Source: Flavobacterium sp. SCGC AAA160-P02 (GTDB taxonomy: Bacteria > Bacteroidota > Bacteroidia > Flavobacteriales > Flavobacteriaceae). From it: 64,000 nucleotides of DNA. The DNA lies in contig KB911093.1 of assembly GCA_000383355.1 (NCBI GenBank), forward strand, positions 1-64,000, given 5' to 3'. The position numbers were made by a program, and so were the translations under genes. This document shows positions 17,536 to 25,725 of this stretch, piece after piece (positions within the stretch are counted from its first letter, which is position 1; each line of letters begins with the position of its first letter). The notes beneath the pieces were generated by a model. It saw nothing but the letters and a program-made list of their open reading frames with translations, made no database searches and was not told the DNA's origin.

Positions 17536-18120
17536 TTATTGAGCAATTTTTAGCAATTCTTTATACAATTTATGAACAGGTAATCCCATCACATTAAAAT
17601 AGCTTCCAATGATTTTTTTTACACCAACCAGCCCAATCCAGTCTTGTATGCCATAACTCCCTGCTTTATCATATGGAGAGAATTTTTCTAAATAATAATT
17701 AATTTCTTCATCTGTGAATTCTTCAAACTCAACAATAGTTTCATCATGAAATATTTTTTGAAAAAAACTGCTTTTTATGCTAATAGATGTGTAAACAGCA
17801 TGTTGCTTTCCTGACATTTTTTTAAGCATATTAAATGCTTCTTCTTTATTTTTTGGTTTCCCAAGTGCTTTTTCTTCAAACCAAACAATTGTATCGGATG
17901 TAATTAATAAATCGTTAGATTTTAAATTGGTGAAACACTTCGACTTTAAATCTGCTAAGTAGTCTGTTATTTCTGCTGCTTTTAGATGGTTTGGATAGAT
18001 TTCATTAACTTCTTTAATCTCAATGGTAAAAGGAACATCTAGTTCTTTAAAAAAATGTTGTCTTCTTGGAGACCCTGAAGCCAAGATAAGATTGTAATTA
18101 GATAATTTATTTCTTAACAT
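17536..18120 (-). CDS. maf: Maf-family nucleotide pyrophosphatase
   Basis: House-cleaning nucleoside triphosphate pyrophosphatase, 194 aa. Signatures: ILASGSPRRQHFF (residues 12-24), SDTIVWFEEKALGKPKN, and YDKAGSYGIQDW near 152-163. Maf proteins hydrolyse non-canonical NTPs or dTTP/UTP. Its ATG shares one base with the stop of the upstream ubiA-like gene (TAATG), so translation is coupled. Forms a minus-strand operon smpB-ubiA-maf. Confidence 0.92.
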   Translation of the reverse strand: MLRNKLSNYNLILASGSPRRQHFFKELDVPFTIEIKEVNEIYPNHLKAAEITDYLADLKSKCFTNLKSNDLLITSDTIVWFEEKALGKPKNKEEAFNMLKKMSGKQHAVYTSISIKSSFFQKIFHDETIVEFEEFTDEEINYYLEKFSPYDKAGSYGIQDWIGLVGVKKIIGSYFNVMGLPVHKLYKELLKIAQ

Positions 18121-19025
18121 TACTTAAATTTAAAAAGTGTCATTGATAATATTCCTATAAACATGATGAGTTTCATTAAATTACTTAAATAATGAAATTG
18201 TTTTTTTGTACTTGCGTTCCAACTCTTAAAAATGAAGTGTACTAAAATAATAGAGATCATTAACATTATAGTTCCTAAGAAATACTTTTTTGAGATAAAG
18301 TAATTACTAGATACTAAAAAAAGAAAGAGTAGAAGAACTACCGATAAAAATATAGAAATATTTCTTGCTCTTGTTTTTCCAATTAGAATAGGAAGTGTTT
18401 TTAGCTTTACTATATAGTCTCCATTAATATCTTCAATATCCTTAATAATTTCTCTAATCATTGTTGTTAAAAAAGCAAAAAACATATAGTAAAAAACAGC
18501 TATAGACAAGAAAAAATATTGCAGTATGTTACTAAATGTTTTGCTATTACTATCAAATTTATAGAGTAAGTATATAGGTAGCGTAACTAATAAAGAAATA
18601 CATAAGTTCCCAATAAATACTTGTTTTTTTAACAATACAGAGTATAGAAACAGTAGGAGCGTAGTTCCAATGAAATAGAACGACAGAAAGTCACTATTTT
18701 TTATAACTGATAAATAAATTCCTAAGATTACTCCCAATGTAGAGCTAAGTAAATAAATAACCCATGCATTTTTTTTTGAAATACTTTTAGAAATAAAAAC
18801 TTTTAATGGTTTGTTAATTGTATCTGCTTCAATATCATAAAGATCATTTATGATGTATCCACCTGCTGTAATAAATAAAATGCTTAGTGAAAGAATTATA
18901 AAATCAATAGAAGTTAAGGATGGGTTACTTATAAAGGAATTTATAAGGGCATATTTAGTTAAAATCATGGTCAGTAAGACCATTAATAGATTTTTATAAC
19001 GAATGAGTTGAAAAAAAGAAATCAT
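18120..19025 (-). CDS. UbiA-family prenyltransferase (geranylgeranylglycerol-phosphate geranylgeranyltransferase-like)
   Basis: Integral membrane prenyltransferase, 301 aa, with about 8-9 hydrophobic helices. The first metal motif is NDLYDIEAD at 60-68 (NDxxDxxxD) and the second lies in IKDIEDINGDYIVKLKTL. This resembles archaeal-type digeranylgeranylglyceryl phosphate synthases that many Bacteroidota carry. Other UbiA substrates (quinone or heme precursors) cannot be excluded. It overlaps smpB by 4 bp (ATGA) and maf by 1 bp, so the three genes are tightly coupled. Confidence 0.82.
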   Translation of the reverse strand: MISFFQLIRYKNLLMVLLTMILTKYALINSFISNPSLTSIDFIILSLSILFITAGGYIINDLYDIEADTINKPLKVFISKSISKKNAWVIYLLSSTLGVILGIYLSVIKNSDFLSFYFIGTTLLLFLYSVLLKKQVFIGNLCISLLVTLPIYLLYKFDSNSKTFSNILQYFFLSIAVFYYMFFAFLTTMIREIIKDIEDINGDYIVKLKTLPILIGKTRARNISIFLSVVLLLFLFLVSSNYFISKKYFLGTIMLMISIILVHFIFKSWNASTKKQFHYLSNLMKLIMFIGILSMTLFKFK

Positions 19026-19489
19026 GCATTAAACGTCTTTTTTATTCTTGCCAAGTCTCGTTTACTATCACGATCTTTTATTGTTTCTCGTTTATCATGT
19101 GTTTTCTTTCCTTTAGCTAAGGCAATTTCTAGTTTTGCCCAGCCATTTTCATTTAGAAATAAACGTAGCGGAACTATTGTATTTCCTTTAGCTTCAACAT
19201 CTTTTTGTAAACTACGCAGCTCTCTTTTATTGAGTAATAACCTGCGTTCACTTGTAGTTTTATGATTGAAATGATGACCAAATGAATATTCTTCAATATA
19301 CATATTTACAATAAACAATTCTCCTCTGTCATTAAATTCACAAAAACTTTCTGTAATTCTGGCTTTGCTTTCGCGAATTGACTTAATTTCTGTTCCTGTT
19401 AATTGTATTCCAGCAGTATATTTGTCTAGAATTTCAAATTCGAAACGTGCTTTTTTATTTTGTATGTTAATTTTTTTTTGAACTCCCAT
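19022..19489 (-). CDS. smpB: SsrA-binding protein SmpB
   Basis: Binds tmRNA and delivers it to stalled ribosomes for trans-translation; 155 aa, normal length. Recognised by FEILDKYTAGIQLTGTEIKSIRE, the NMYIEEYS segment, RRLLLNKREL, and the basic C-terminal tail KTHDKRETIKDRDSKRD. First gene of the smpB-ubiA-maf operon. No tmRNA gene was seen next to it. Confidence 0.96.
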   Translation of the reverse strand: MGVQKKINIQNKKARFEFEILDKYTAGIQLTGTEIKSIRESKARITESFCEFNDRGELFIVNMYIEEYSFGHHFNHKTTSERRLLLNKRELRSLQKDVEAKGNTIVPLRLFLNENGWAKLEIALAKGKKTHDKRETIKDRDSKRDLARIKKTFNA

Positions 19490-19532
19490 TAAGATTTACC
19501 TTACTTTTAAGGTTTAATATAAAAATCTTTTA

Positions 19533-19540
19533 CAAAGATA
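19533..19540 (-). promoter_or_regulatory. Putative -7 promoter element of smpB
   Basis: Minus-strand TATCTTTG matches TAnnTTTG, about 43 nt before the smpB ATG. The -33 element is not clear. Confidence 0.4.
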
Positions 19541-19572
19541 CATTTTTAGTCTGCTTTTATGCCTGTAATTTT

Positions 19573-20355
19573 ATGAGTTATCTAATCACAAATAGTAAAA
19601 TAACACACTTTCTAACATATAGATTTCTCTTCTGTCTATTTTTAATCTCATTAACTTCGTGTAAGACAGATAAAAAATTATTAACGGCTCAGCAAATCAC
19701 TGATAATTCTATTAAGATGTCTGGTGTTGATAAAATTCATAATTCTACACTTTCTTTTAATTTTAGAGATAAGAAATATATTGCGGAAAGAAACTCGGGA
19801 GTATTTGTGTTGAAAAGAATTTCTGCAATGAAAGATCTTCAAATAGAAGATCAATTGTCTAATCAAGGATTTCAAAGATTAATCAATTCTAGGCCTTCCA
19901 TAGTTGCAGATTCTATGGCTGTTAAATATATAGAATCTATAAATTCTGTTCATTATTTTTCTGTGTTACCGTATGGTTTAAATGATAACGCTGTTCAAAA
20001 GAAGTTATTGAAAAGTACGATCATCAAAGGAAAAAAATATTACAAAGTTCAAATTACATTTAATGAAGATGGAGGAGGAGTAGACTTTGATGATGTTTTT
20101 ATTTATTGGATTGGTGCAGAAGATTTTAAAATAGATTATCTAGCTTATACATTTCACGTAAATGGTGGTGGAATGAGATTTAGAGAAGTAAGAAAAGAAC
20201 ATTTAATTGAAGGAACTCGATTGTTAGATTACAATAATTTTAAACCAAAAGATACAAACACAAAATTATCGGACTTAGATAAAGCCTTTGAAAACAACAA
20301 ATTGATAAAAGCTTCCGAAATTAATTTAGAGAATATTAAAATTACTTTTAATTAA
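19573..20355 (+). CDS. DUF6503-like lipoprotein
   Basis: 260 aa with an N-terminal hydrophobic segment ending in a lipobox (LISLTSC, C30) followed by KTDKK. The body resembles the flavobacterial DUF6503 family: QQITDNSIKMSGVDKI, YYKVQITFNEDGGGVDFDDVFIYWI, DYLAYTFHVNGGGMRFR, and EGTRLLDYNNFKP. The fold is suggestive of LolA/LolB-like outer-membrane lipoproteins but I cannot show this. Convergent with the phosphatase gene, overlapping by 8 bp. Confidence 0.75.
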   Translation: MSYLITNSKITHFLTYRFLFCLFLISLTSCKTDKKLLTAQQITDNSIKMSGVDKIHNSTLSFNFRDKKYIAERNSGVFVLKRISAMKDLQIEDQLSNQGFQRLINSRPSIVADSMAVKYIESINSVHYFSVLPYGLNDNAVQKKLLKSTIIKGKKYYKVQITFNEDGGGVDFDDVFIYWIGAEDFKIDYLAYTFHVNGGGMRFREVRKEHLIEGTRLLDYNNFKPKDTNTKLSDLDKAFENNKLIKASEINLENIKITFN

Positions 20356-20842
20356 TTTTTAATAAAATAGCCGAGGGCTTTCCATCAATAACAGTAACAA
20401 TATATAGATTTGAGTTATTGCTATCATTAATTTCATCATATTTTTCTTCACCTAGCACCTTGTTTGCAAACACATTGGTTGTATTACTGTGACCAACAAC
20501 TAAAACTGTTTTTCCTTTGGTATTATTCTGAAAGGCTTCAGAATACATATTATCAGGCCTATACAACAAAATTGGTAAGTTTTTACTATCTGCTGTTGGT
20601 TTGGCTGTTAATTTAGTTCTGCTGTAATCTGTAGAATAAACAGCATCAAAAGAAATAGCAGAGAAAACCTCTTTCCAAGCTTCTGCTCTTTTAAGCCCAT
20701 CATCATTTAAATTTGGATTTCTGTCTGTTTTATCAATTCGTAATTTTTCTGCATGTCGAATAAAATAATAGGTAGTAATCTCTTGAGAGTAAGAATTTAA
20801 GGATATAAAAAGAACGCTAAAAGCAAGAACTAATTTTTTCAT
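20348..20842 (-). CDS. Secreted histidine phosphatase family protein
   Basis: 164 aa with a signal peptide (MKKLVLAFSVLFISLNSYSQ). The phosphoglycerate-mutase-like active site is visible: R29-H30 in FIRHAEK, the later arginine in YSTDYSRTKLTA, and the second histidine in VLVVGHSNTTN. The family dephosphorylates diverse phosphoesters; the substrate is unknown. It is likely periplasmic. Its 3' end overlaps the convergent DUF6503-like gene. Confidence 0.87.
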   Translation of the reverse strand: MKKLVLAFSVLFISLNSYSQEITTYYFIRHAEKLRIDKTDRNPNLNDDGLKRAEAWKEVFSAISFDAVYSTDYSRTKLTAKPTADSKNLPILLYRPDNMYSEAFQNNTKGKTVLVVGHSNTTNVFANKVLGEEKYDEINDSNNSNLYIVTVIDGKPSAILLKIN

Positions 20843-20998
20843 TATTTATGATATTTTGTTTTACGAATATAGCTAAAATATAAAAATGATACTTATGATC
20901 TACATATAGATATTCTTGAATATTCAGTCTATAAATAAGGTGCTGTTATTATGGTTGATTTATGCTGCTTAGATAACTATAATTAAATATTTAGATTG

Positions 20999-21006
20999 TA
21001 TTTTTG
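20999..21006 (+). promoter_or_regulatory. Putative -7 promoter element of ytxJ
   Basis: TATTTTTG matches TAnnTTTG, 16 nt before the ATG at 21023. Confidence 0.45.
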
Positions 21007-21022
21007 TTCAATAAATATGTGA

Positions 21023-21412
21023 ATGGGGTTATTTGATAGAATATTGGGAAGTAAAGTAAAAGAAAAAAAGGAAACTAACGTAAGCTGGATTTCTTTAAAT
21101 TCTTTAGAACAAATAAAAACTATTAAAGAGCAATCTAAATCTGAAACCATATTTGTTTTTAAACATTCTACCCGTTGCGGTATTAGTAGTATGGTTATCA
21201 AACGTTTTGAAAACTTATTTGACTCCTCTATGAATAATATCAAAGTATATTATTTAGATTTACTTAATTTTAGAGCTATCTCTGATGAAGTTGGGTATAG
21301 CTTTCAAGTACAACATCAATCTCCACAATTATTAATCATTAGAAACGAAGTTGCTGTTTTAAACGTTTCTCATTATGATATTGCAACTGTAAATATCCAA
21401 AAATATCTTTAA
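21023..21412 (+). CDS. ytxJ: Bacillithiol-system redox-active protein YtxJ
   Basis: Thioredoxin-fold monothiol protein, 129 aa. It carries the family signature FKHSTRCGISSMV with a single active cysteine (C52), followed by VYYLDLLNFRAISDEVG and a cis-proline region QHQSPQLLII. YtxJ is proposed to reverse bacillithiol mixed disulfides; this implies bacillithiol use by the host, consistent with Bacteroidota. The following helicase starts 17 nt downstream, so they may share a transcript. Confidence 0.9.
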   Translation: MGLFDRILGSKVKEKKETNVSWISLNSLEQIKTIKEQSKSETIFVFKHSTRCGISSMVIKRFENLFDSSMNNIKVYYLDLLNFRAISDEVGYSFQVQHQSPQLLIIRNEVAVLNVSHYDIATVNIQKYL

Positions 21413-21429
21413 CAAATTTTCTAATCAAA

Positions 21430-22992
21430 TTGTATAAAATTTTGTCAAAAATCAATACTTTAAAAAACACTTCAGGAAAAGAACTTTACAATTATCAAAA
21501 AACAGCTATTGAAGAAATATTTCAAAGGTTTGATAGCGCTGCAGATGATTATCATTTATTATATCAGCTTCCAACAGGAGGTGGTAAAACTGTTATTTTT
21601 TCTGAAATTGTAAGACGATATATCTCAAAATACAACAAAAAGGTTTTAGTATTAACTCACAGAATTGAACTGAGTAAGCAAACCTCAAACATGCTTGATG
21701 AGTTTGGAGTTCCTAATAAAATTATTAATAGTACAGCTAATCTAGACGATCAAGACAATTATCATTGTTTTGTAGCCATGGTTGAAACACTAAAAAATAG
21801 GCTAACTGATGATAAGTTAGATATTTCTGATATTGGTTTGGTAATTGTAGATGAAGCTCATTATAATTCATTTACAAAGATTTTTAAATTTTTTGATGAC
21901 TCTTTTATATTGGGTGTAACAGCAACTCCGTTAAGTTCTAATATAAAGCTTCCCATGTATGAAAACTACCAAGAATTGTATGTAGGCGAAACAATAGAGC
22001 ATTTAATTGAACATCATTATTTAGCTAGTGCAAATATGTTTTCATATAATGTAGGTTTAACATCTCTTGAAGTGGGAGCTAATGGAGATTATACTGTAAA
22101 ATCATCTGAAGATCTATATACCAATGTAGATATGCTTTCTAAACTGGTAGGTGCTTACGAAGAAACATCAAAAGGAAAGAAGACCTTAATTTTTAACAAC
22201 GGAATTCATACTTCTATTCAAGTATATCACGCATTTAAAAAGGCTGGCTATCCAATTGCACACTTAGATAATACAAATACAAAAAAAGAACGTGATTTTA
22301 TTCTAAGATGGTTTAAGAAAACTCCCAATGCCATCATTACTTCTGTAAGTATTTTAACTACTGGATTTGATGAACCTACTATAGAATCTATCATTTTAAA
22401 TAGGGCTACAAAGTCATTAACCTTGTATTATCAAATGATTGGTCGTGGTTCTAGAATTTTAGACAATAAATCAACTTTTAATGTGATTGATTTAGGGAAT
22501 AACTTTCATAGGTTTGGAGCTTGGGGAGCAGACTTAGATTGGCAAAGAATGTTTAGAGCCCCTGATTATTATTTAGATGCTATTCTATCAGATGAAGAGA
22601 TTGAAGGTGCATTTAGATTTGAACTCCCTAGCGATATTAAAAAGGAGTTTGCTAAATCTTCAGAGCTTTATTTTGATATTAAAAACGAATATTTAAGTAC
22701 TATTAGAGCCGGAGAATCCTCAAAAAAAGTACTTGAAAGGTCTATCATACATCATGCTAAAATATGTATAGAAAACAGTGAAGACGTATATGATTCTTTA
22801 GCATTAGCAAAAATGTTAGGAGAAGAAATAGATGATCGAATTAATAGATATTCTAAATGTATTTCTAAAAGCACACATAATTTTATAACATGGTTAAAAG
22901 ATGATTACCGCAAGAAATTAAAAGCTTACTTGAGAGCAAATTTTGAAATAGATTTTGAAAAAATTCATGGTCATCCACCTATTGAAGAATAG
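21430..22992 (+). CDS. DEAD/DEAH-box helicase, superfamily 2
   Basis: 520-aa SF2 helicase. Motif Q-like YNYQKTAI, motif I LPTGGGKT (about 47-54), motif Ia LTHRIELSKQ, motif II VDEAH (DEAH), motif III VTATP, motif V TTGFDEPT and motif VI QMIGRGSR are all present, so the ATPase looks intact. The C-terminal 150 residues are helical and unrecognised. RadD/YejH-like or restriction-type helicases are the nearest relatives. The start is a TTG at 21430, giving the only N-terminus that leaves the Q-motif intact. It ends at a long palindromic terminator. Confidence 0.87.
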   Translation: MYKILSKINTLKNTSGKELYNYQKTAIEEIFQRFDSAADDYHLLYQLPTGGGKTVIFSEIVRRYISKYNKKVLVLTHRIELSKQTSNMLDEFGVPNKIINSTANLDDQDNYHCFVAMVETLKNRLTDDKLDISDIGLVIVDEAHYNSFTKIFKFFDDSFILGVTATPLSSNIKLPMYENYQELYVGETIEHLIEHHYLASANMFSYNVGLTSLEVGANGDYTVKSSEDLYTNVDMLSKLVGAYEETSKGKKTLIFNNGIHTSIQVYHAFKKAGYPIAHLDNTNTKKERDFILRWFKKTPNAIITSVSILTTGFDEPTIESIILNRATKSLTLYYQMIGRGSRILDNKSTFNVIDLGNNFHRFGAWGADLDWQRMFRAPDYYLDAILSDEEIEGAFRFELPSDIKKEFAKSSELYFDIKNEYLSTIRAGESSKKVLERSIIHHAKICIENSEDVYDSLALAKMLGEEIDDRINRYSKCISKSTHNFITWLKDDYRKKLKAYLRANFEIDFEKIHGHPPIEE

Positions 22993-22994
22993 TA

Positions 22995-23040
22995 TTTACA
23001 TAAAAAAAGCATCCTTTTAAGGATGCTTTTTTTATGTAAA
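22995..23040. terminator. Bidirectional terminator, perfect 22-bp palindrome
   Basis: 22-bp perfect arms (22995-23016 and 23019-23040) with a 2-nt centre; the GC-richer core is GCATCCTT/AAGGATGC, flanked by A and T runs on both sides. It sits between the convergent helicase and fahA genes. Confidence 0.9.
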
Positions 23041-23055
23041 TATGAAATTAAACAA

Positions 23056-24333
23056 CTATTTAGCTGGTAGAATTTGGCCTATACACTCTCCAAAACCTAT
23101 TCGTATGATATCATTTTTACAATGAGCCCTCATAATAACGGTATCATAATCATTAATAAATTTTCTTTCGGAACCATCATCCAACTTAATTGGATTTTGA
23201 CCTTTCCAAGTAAGTTCTAACATAGAACCATAACTGTCTTTAGTTGGGCCAGATATTGTACCACTTCCCATCATATCTCCGGCATTCACCGGACAACCAT
23301 TTACAGTATGATGAGCCAATTGCTGAGCCATAGTCCAGTACATATATTTAAAGTTAGAATTAGCAATAACAGTCTCTTTTTCTCCTTCTGGTTGAATTCC
23401 TACTTGAAGATTGATATCAAAACTTCCCTTTCCTTCATTTTGAAGATACGGAAGTGGTTTAAAATCTTGTTTTGGATTTTCTACCCTAAAGGGTTCTAAT
23501 GCGTCTAATGTTACTATCCATGGAGATATTGTTGAGGCAAAACTTTTACCTAAAAACGGCCCCAATGGAACATACTCCCATGCTTGAATATCTCTTGCAG
23601 ACCAATCATTAAATTGTACTAGTCCAAAAATATATTCTTCAGCTTCATCTATGGGAATTCTTTCTCCTAAATTATTAGAAGCGGTAGTAATAAAAGCCAT
23701 TTCTAATTCAAAATCTAATAACTTAGAAGGGCCAAAACCAGGTGTGTTAGATCCTTCTGGTGGTCTTGTTTGGCCGTAAGGTCTTCTAATTTTTGTTCCA
23801 GAAGGAATAATAGAAGAGCTTCTACCGTGATAACCTATAGGAATATGTAACCAGTTCGGTAATAATGCATTTTCAGGGTCTCTAAATAAACTACCTACAT
23901 TTGTGGCATGCTCTTTACTGGCATAAAAATCTGTATAATCACCAATACTAACTGGTAACAACATTTCTACTTCGTCCATTCTAAAGATAACCTTGTCTTT
24001 ATGCTCAGCATTGTCTCGCAATGCACCGTTAGTTACATCAAAAACATCTGCAATTCTGTTTCTAACTAAACGCCATGTTTTTCTACCATCAGCTATAAAA
24101 TCATTTAAATTATCTTGTAAAAAAATATCATCAGTAAGCGGAATTCCATCAAAATATCCTAACTGGTGAAAAGCTCCCAAATCAATAGCAAAATCTCCGA
24201 TTCTACTACCAATAGTAATAATATCATCTTTGGTAATAAAAACTCCAAAGGGTATGTTTTGAATAGGAAAATCTGAGTTGTCTGAAACTTTTAACCATGA
24301 TTTTCTTTTTGGGTTGTTGGCTGTTATTTTCAT
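23056..24333 (-). CDS. fahA: Fumarylacetoacetase
   Basis: Last enzyme of tyrosine catabolism, cleaving fumarylacetoacetate to fumarate and acetoacetate; 425 aa. Active-site features match the animal enzyme: D135 in GDYTDFYAS, H142 in EHATNVG, E209/E211 in DFELEM, and D243 in FNDWSARD, plus GPFLGKSF and DMMGSGTISGP. The other tyrosine-degradation genes are not in the window. Its promoter region is shared with the divergent glyA (98 bp between start codons). Confidence 0.95.
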   Translation of the reverse strand: MKITANNPKRKSWLKVSDNSDFPIQNIPFGVFITKDDIITIGSRIGDFAIDLGAFHQLGYFDGIPLTDDIFLQDNLNDFIADGRKTWRLVRNRIADVFDVTNGALRDNAEHKDKVIFRMDEVEMLLPVSIGDYTDFYASKEHATNVGSLFRDPENALLPNWLHIPIGYHGRSSSIIPSGTKIRRPYGQTRPPEGSNTPGFGPSKLLDFELEMAFITTASNNLGERIPIDEAEEYIFGLVQFNDWSARDIQAWEYVPLGPFLGKSFASTISPWIVTLDALEPFRVENPKQDFKPLPYLQNEGKGSFDINLQVGIQPEGEKETVIANSNFKYMYWTMAQQLAHHTVNGCPVNAGDMMGSGTISGPTKDSYGSMLELTWKGQNPIKLDDGSERKFINDYDTVIMRAHCKNDIIRIGFGECIGQILPAK

Positions 24334-24358
24334 TAAAAATTGTTAATAAAGTTTGTAT

Positions 24359-24366
24359 CAAATATA
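24359..24366 (-). promoter_or_regulatory. Putative -7 promoter element of fahA
   Basis: Minus-strand TATATTTG, an exact TAnnTTTG match, 25 nt before the fahA ATG. Confidence 0.5.
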
Positions 24367-24400
24367 GTGGAAAGTTATCATCTTAAAAACGTTTTTTAAG

Positions 24401-24408
24401 TACATTTG
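24401..24408 (+). promoter_or_regulatory. Putative -7 promoter element of glyA
   Basis: TACATTTG, an exact TAnnTTTG match, 23 nt before the glyA ATG. It is divergent from the fahA element 34 bp away. Confidence 0.5.
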
Positions 24409-24431
24409 AATTTCTTAATTAAATTTTAACA

Positions 24432-25706
24432 ATGCAACGAGATACAGAGATTTTTGAATTAATAGATGCTGAAAAAGAGAGACAGCTAAATGGCTTAGAA
24501 TTAATAGCTTCAGAGAATTTTGTGAGTGATCAAGTAATGGAAGCAGCAGGTTCTGTTTTAACTAATAAATATGCAGAAGGATATCCCCAAAAAAGGTATT
24601 ATGGTGGATGTCAAATTGTTGATATAGTAGAGCAATTAGCCATAGACAGGGCAAAAGAGCTATATGGTGCTGAATATGCAAACGTTCAACCCCATTCAGG
24701 TTCTCAAGCAAATACAGCTGTTTTTCATGCATGTTTAAAACCTGGTGATAAAATTTTAGGATTTGATTTATCTCATGGAGGACATTTAACACATGGATCT
24801 CCTGTTAATTTTTCTGGCAAATTATATGAACCTCATTTTTATGGAGTTGAGAAAGAAACAGGAGTATTAAATTATGATACTATACAAGAAATAGCAACAA
24901 AAGTGCAGCCGAAAATGATTATTGCGGGTGCTTCCGCTTATTCAAGAGACATAGATTTTAAGCGCTTTAGAAAGATTGCAGACAGTGTAAATGCCTTGTT
25001 ATTGGCAGATATTTCTCATCCTTCAGGGATGATTGCAAAAGGAATATTAAATGATCCCTTGCCTCATTGTCATATAGTAACCACTACAACTCATAAGACA
25101 TTGCGTGGTCCTAGGGGAGGAATGATTTTAATGGGAAAAGATTTTGACAATCCATTTGGTTTAAAATTAAAGAATGGAAACCTCAAAAAAATGTCTGCAT
25201 TACTTAATGGAGGTGTTTTTCCTGGAAATCAAGGAGGACCATTAGAACATATTATAGCTGCAAAAGCAATTGCTTTTTCTGAAGCACTAACAGATGATTT
25301 TTTACATTATCAAATTCAAGTAAAGAAAAATGCTGCCGCTATGGCAAAAGAGTTTGTTGCTAAAGGATATCATTTAATTTCAGGTGGTACAGATAATCAT
25401 ATGATGCTAATAGATCTTAGAAATAAGAATATTACTGGAAAAGATGCTGAAGCTGCTCTTGAAAAAGCAGAAATTACTGTCAATAAAAATATGGTTCCTT
25501 TTGATGATAAATCACCATTTGTTACCTCTGGCATTAGAATTGGAACCCCTGCAGTAACTACTCGAGGATTAAAAGAAGAAGATATGAAGACCGTTGTTGA
25601 ATTTATTGACACAGTCATTCAAGATTTTCAAAATGAAGAAACATTACAAGTAGTTTCAGAAAAAGTTCATGATTTTATGAGTCATAGACCTTTATTCAAC
25701 GGATAA
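24432..25706 (+). CDS. glyA: Serine hydroxymethyltransferase
   Basis: PLP enzyme converting serine plus tetrahydrofolate to glycine and methylene-THF; 424 aa, normal length. Motifs: [33 protein letters not shown], and the PLP lysine K222 in [14 protein letters not shown]. It stands 19 bp upstream of the VCBS-repeat gene, which may or may not be cotranscribed. Confidence 0.97.
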   Translation: MQRDTEIFELIDAEKERQLNGLELIASENFVSDQVMEAAGSVLTNKYAEGYPQKRYYGGCQIVDIVEQLAIDRAKELYGAEYANVQPHSGSQANTAVFHACLKPGDKILGFDLSHGGHLTHGSPVNFSGKLYEPHFYGVEKETGVLNYDTIQEIATKVQPKMIIAGASAYSRDIDFKRFRKIADSVNALLLADISHPSGMIAKGILNDPLPHCHIVTTTTHKTLRGPRGGMILMGKDFDNPFGLKLKNGNLKKMSALLNGGVFPGNQGGPLEHIIAAKAIAFSEALTDDFLHYQIQVKKNAAAMAKEFVAKGYHLISGGTDNHMMLIDLRNKNITGKDAEAALEKAEITVNKNMVPFDDKSPFVTSGIRIGTPAVTTRGLKEEDMKTVVEFIDTVIQDFQNEETLQVVSEKVHDFMSHRPLFNG

Positions 25707-25725
25707 AATTATTAACTTTATAAGC

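Noticed and set aside
19490-19572. tmRNA gene next to smpB
   Set aside because: The gap is only 83 bp and shows no tRNA-like ends or tag-reading frame.
21430-22992. Helicase as part of a defence system
   Set aside because: It has no adjacent nuclease, methylase or other defence genes and looks like a housekeeping Bacteroidota helicase next to ytxJ.
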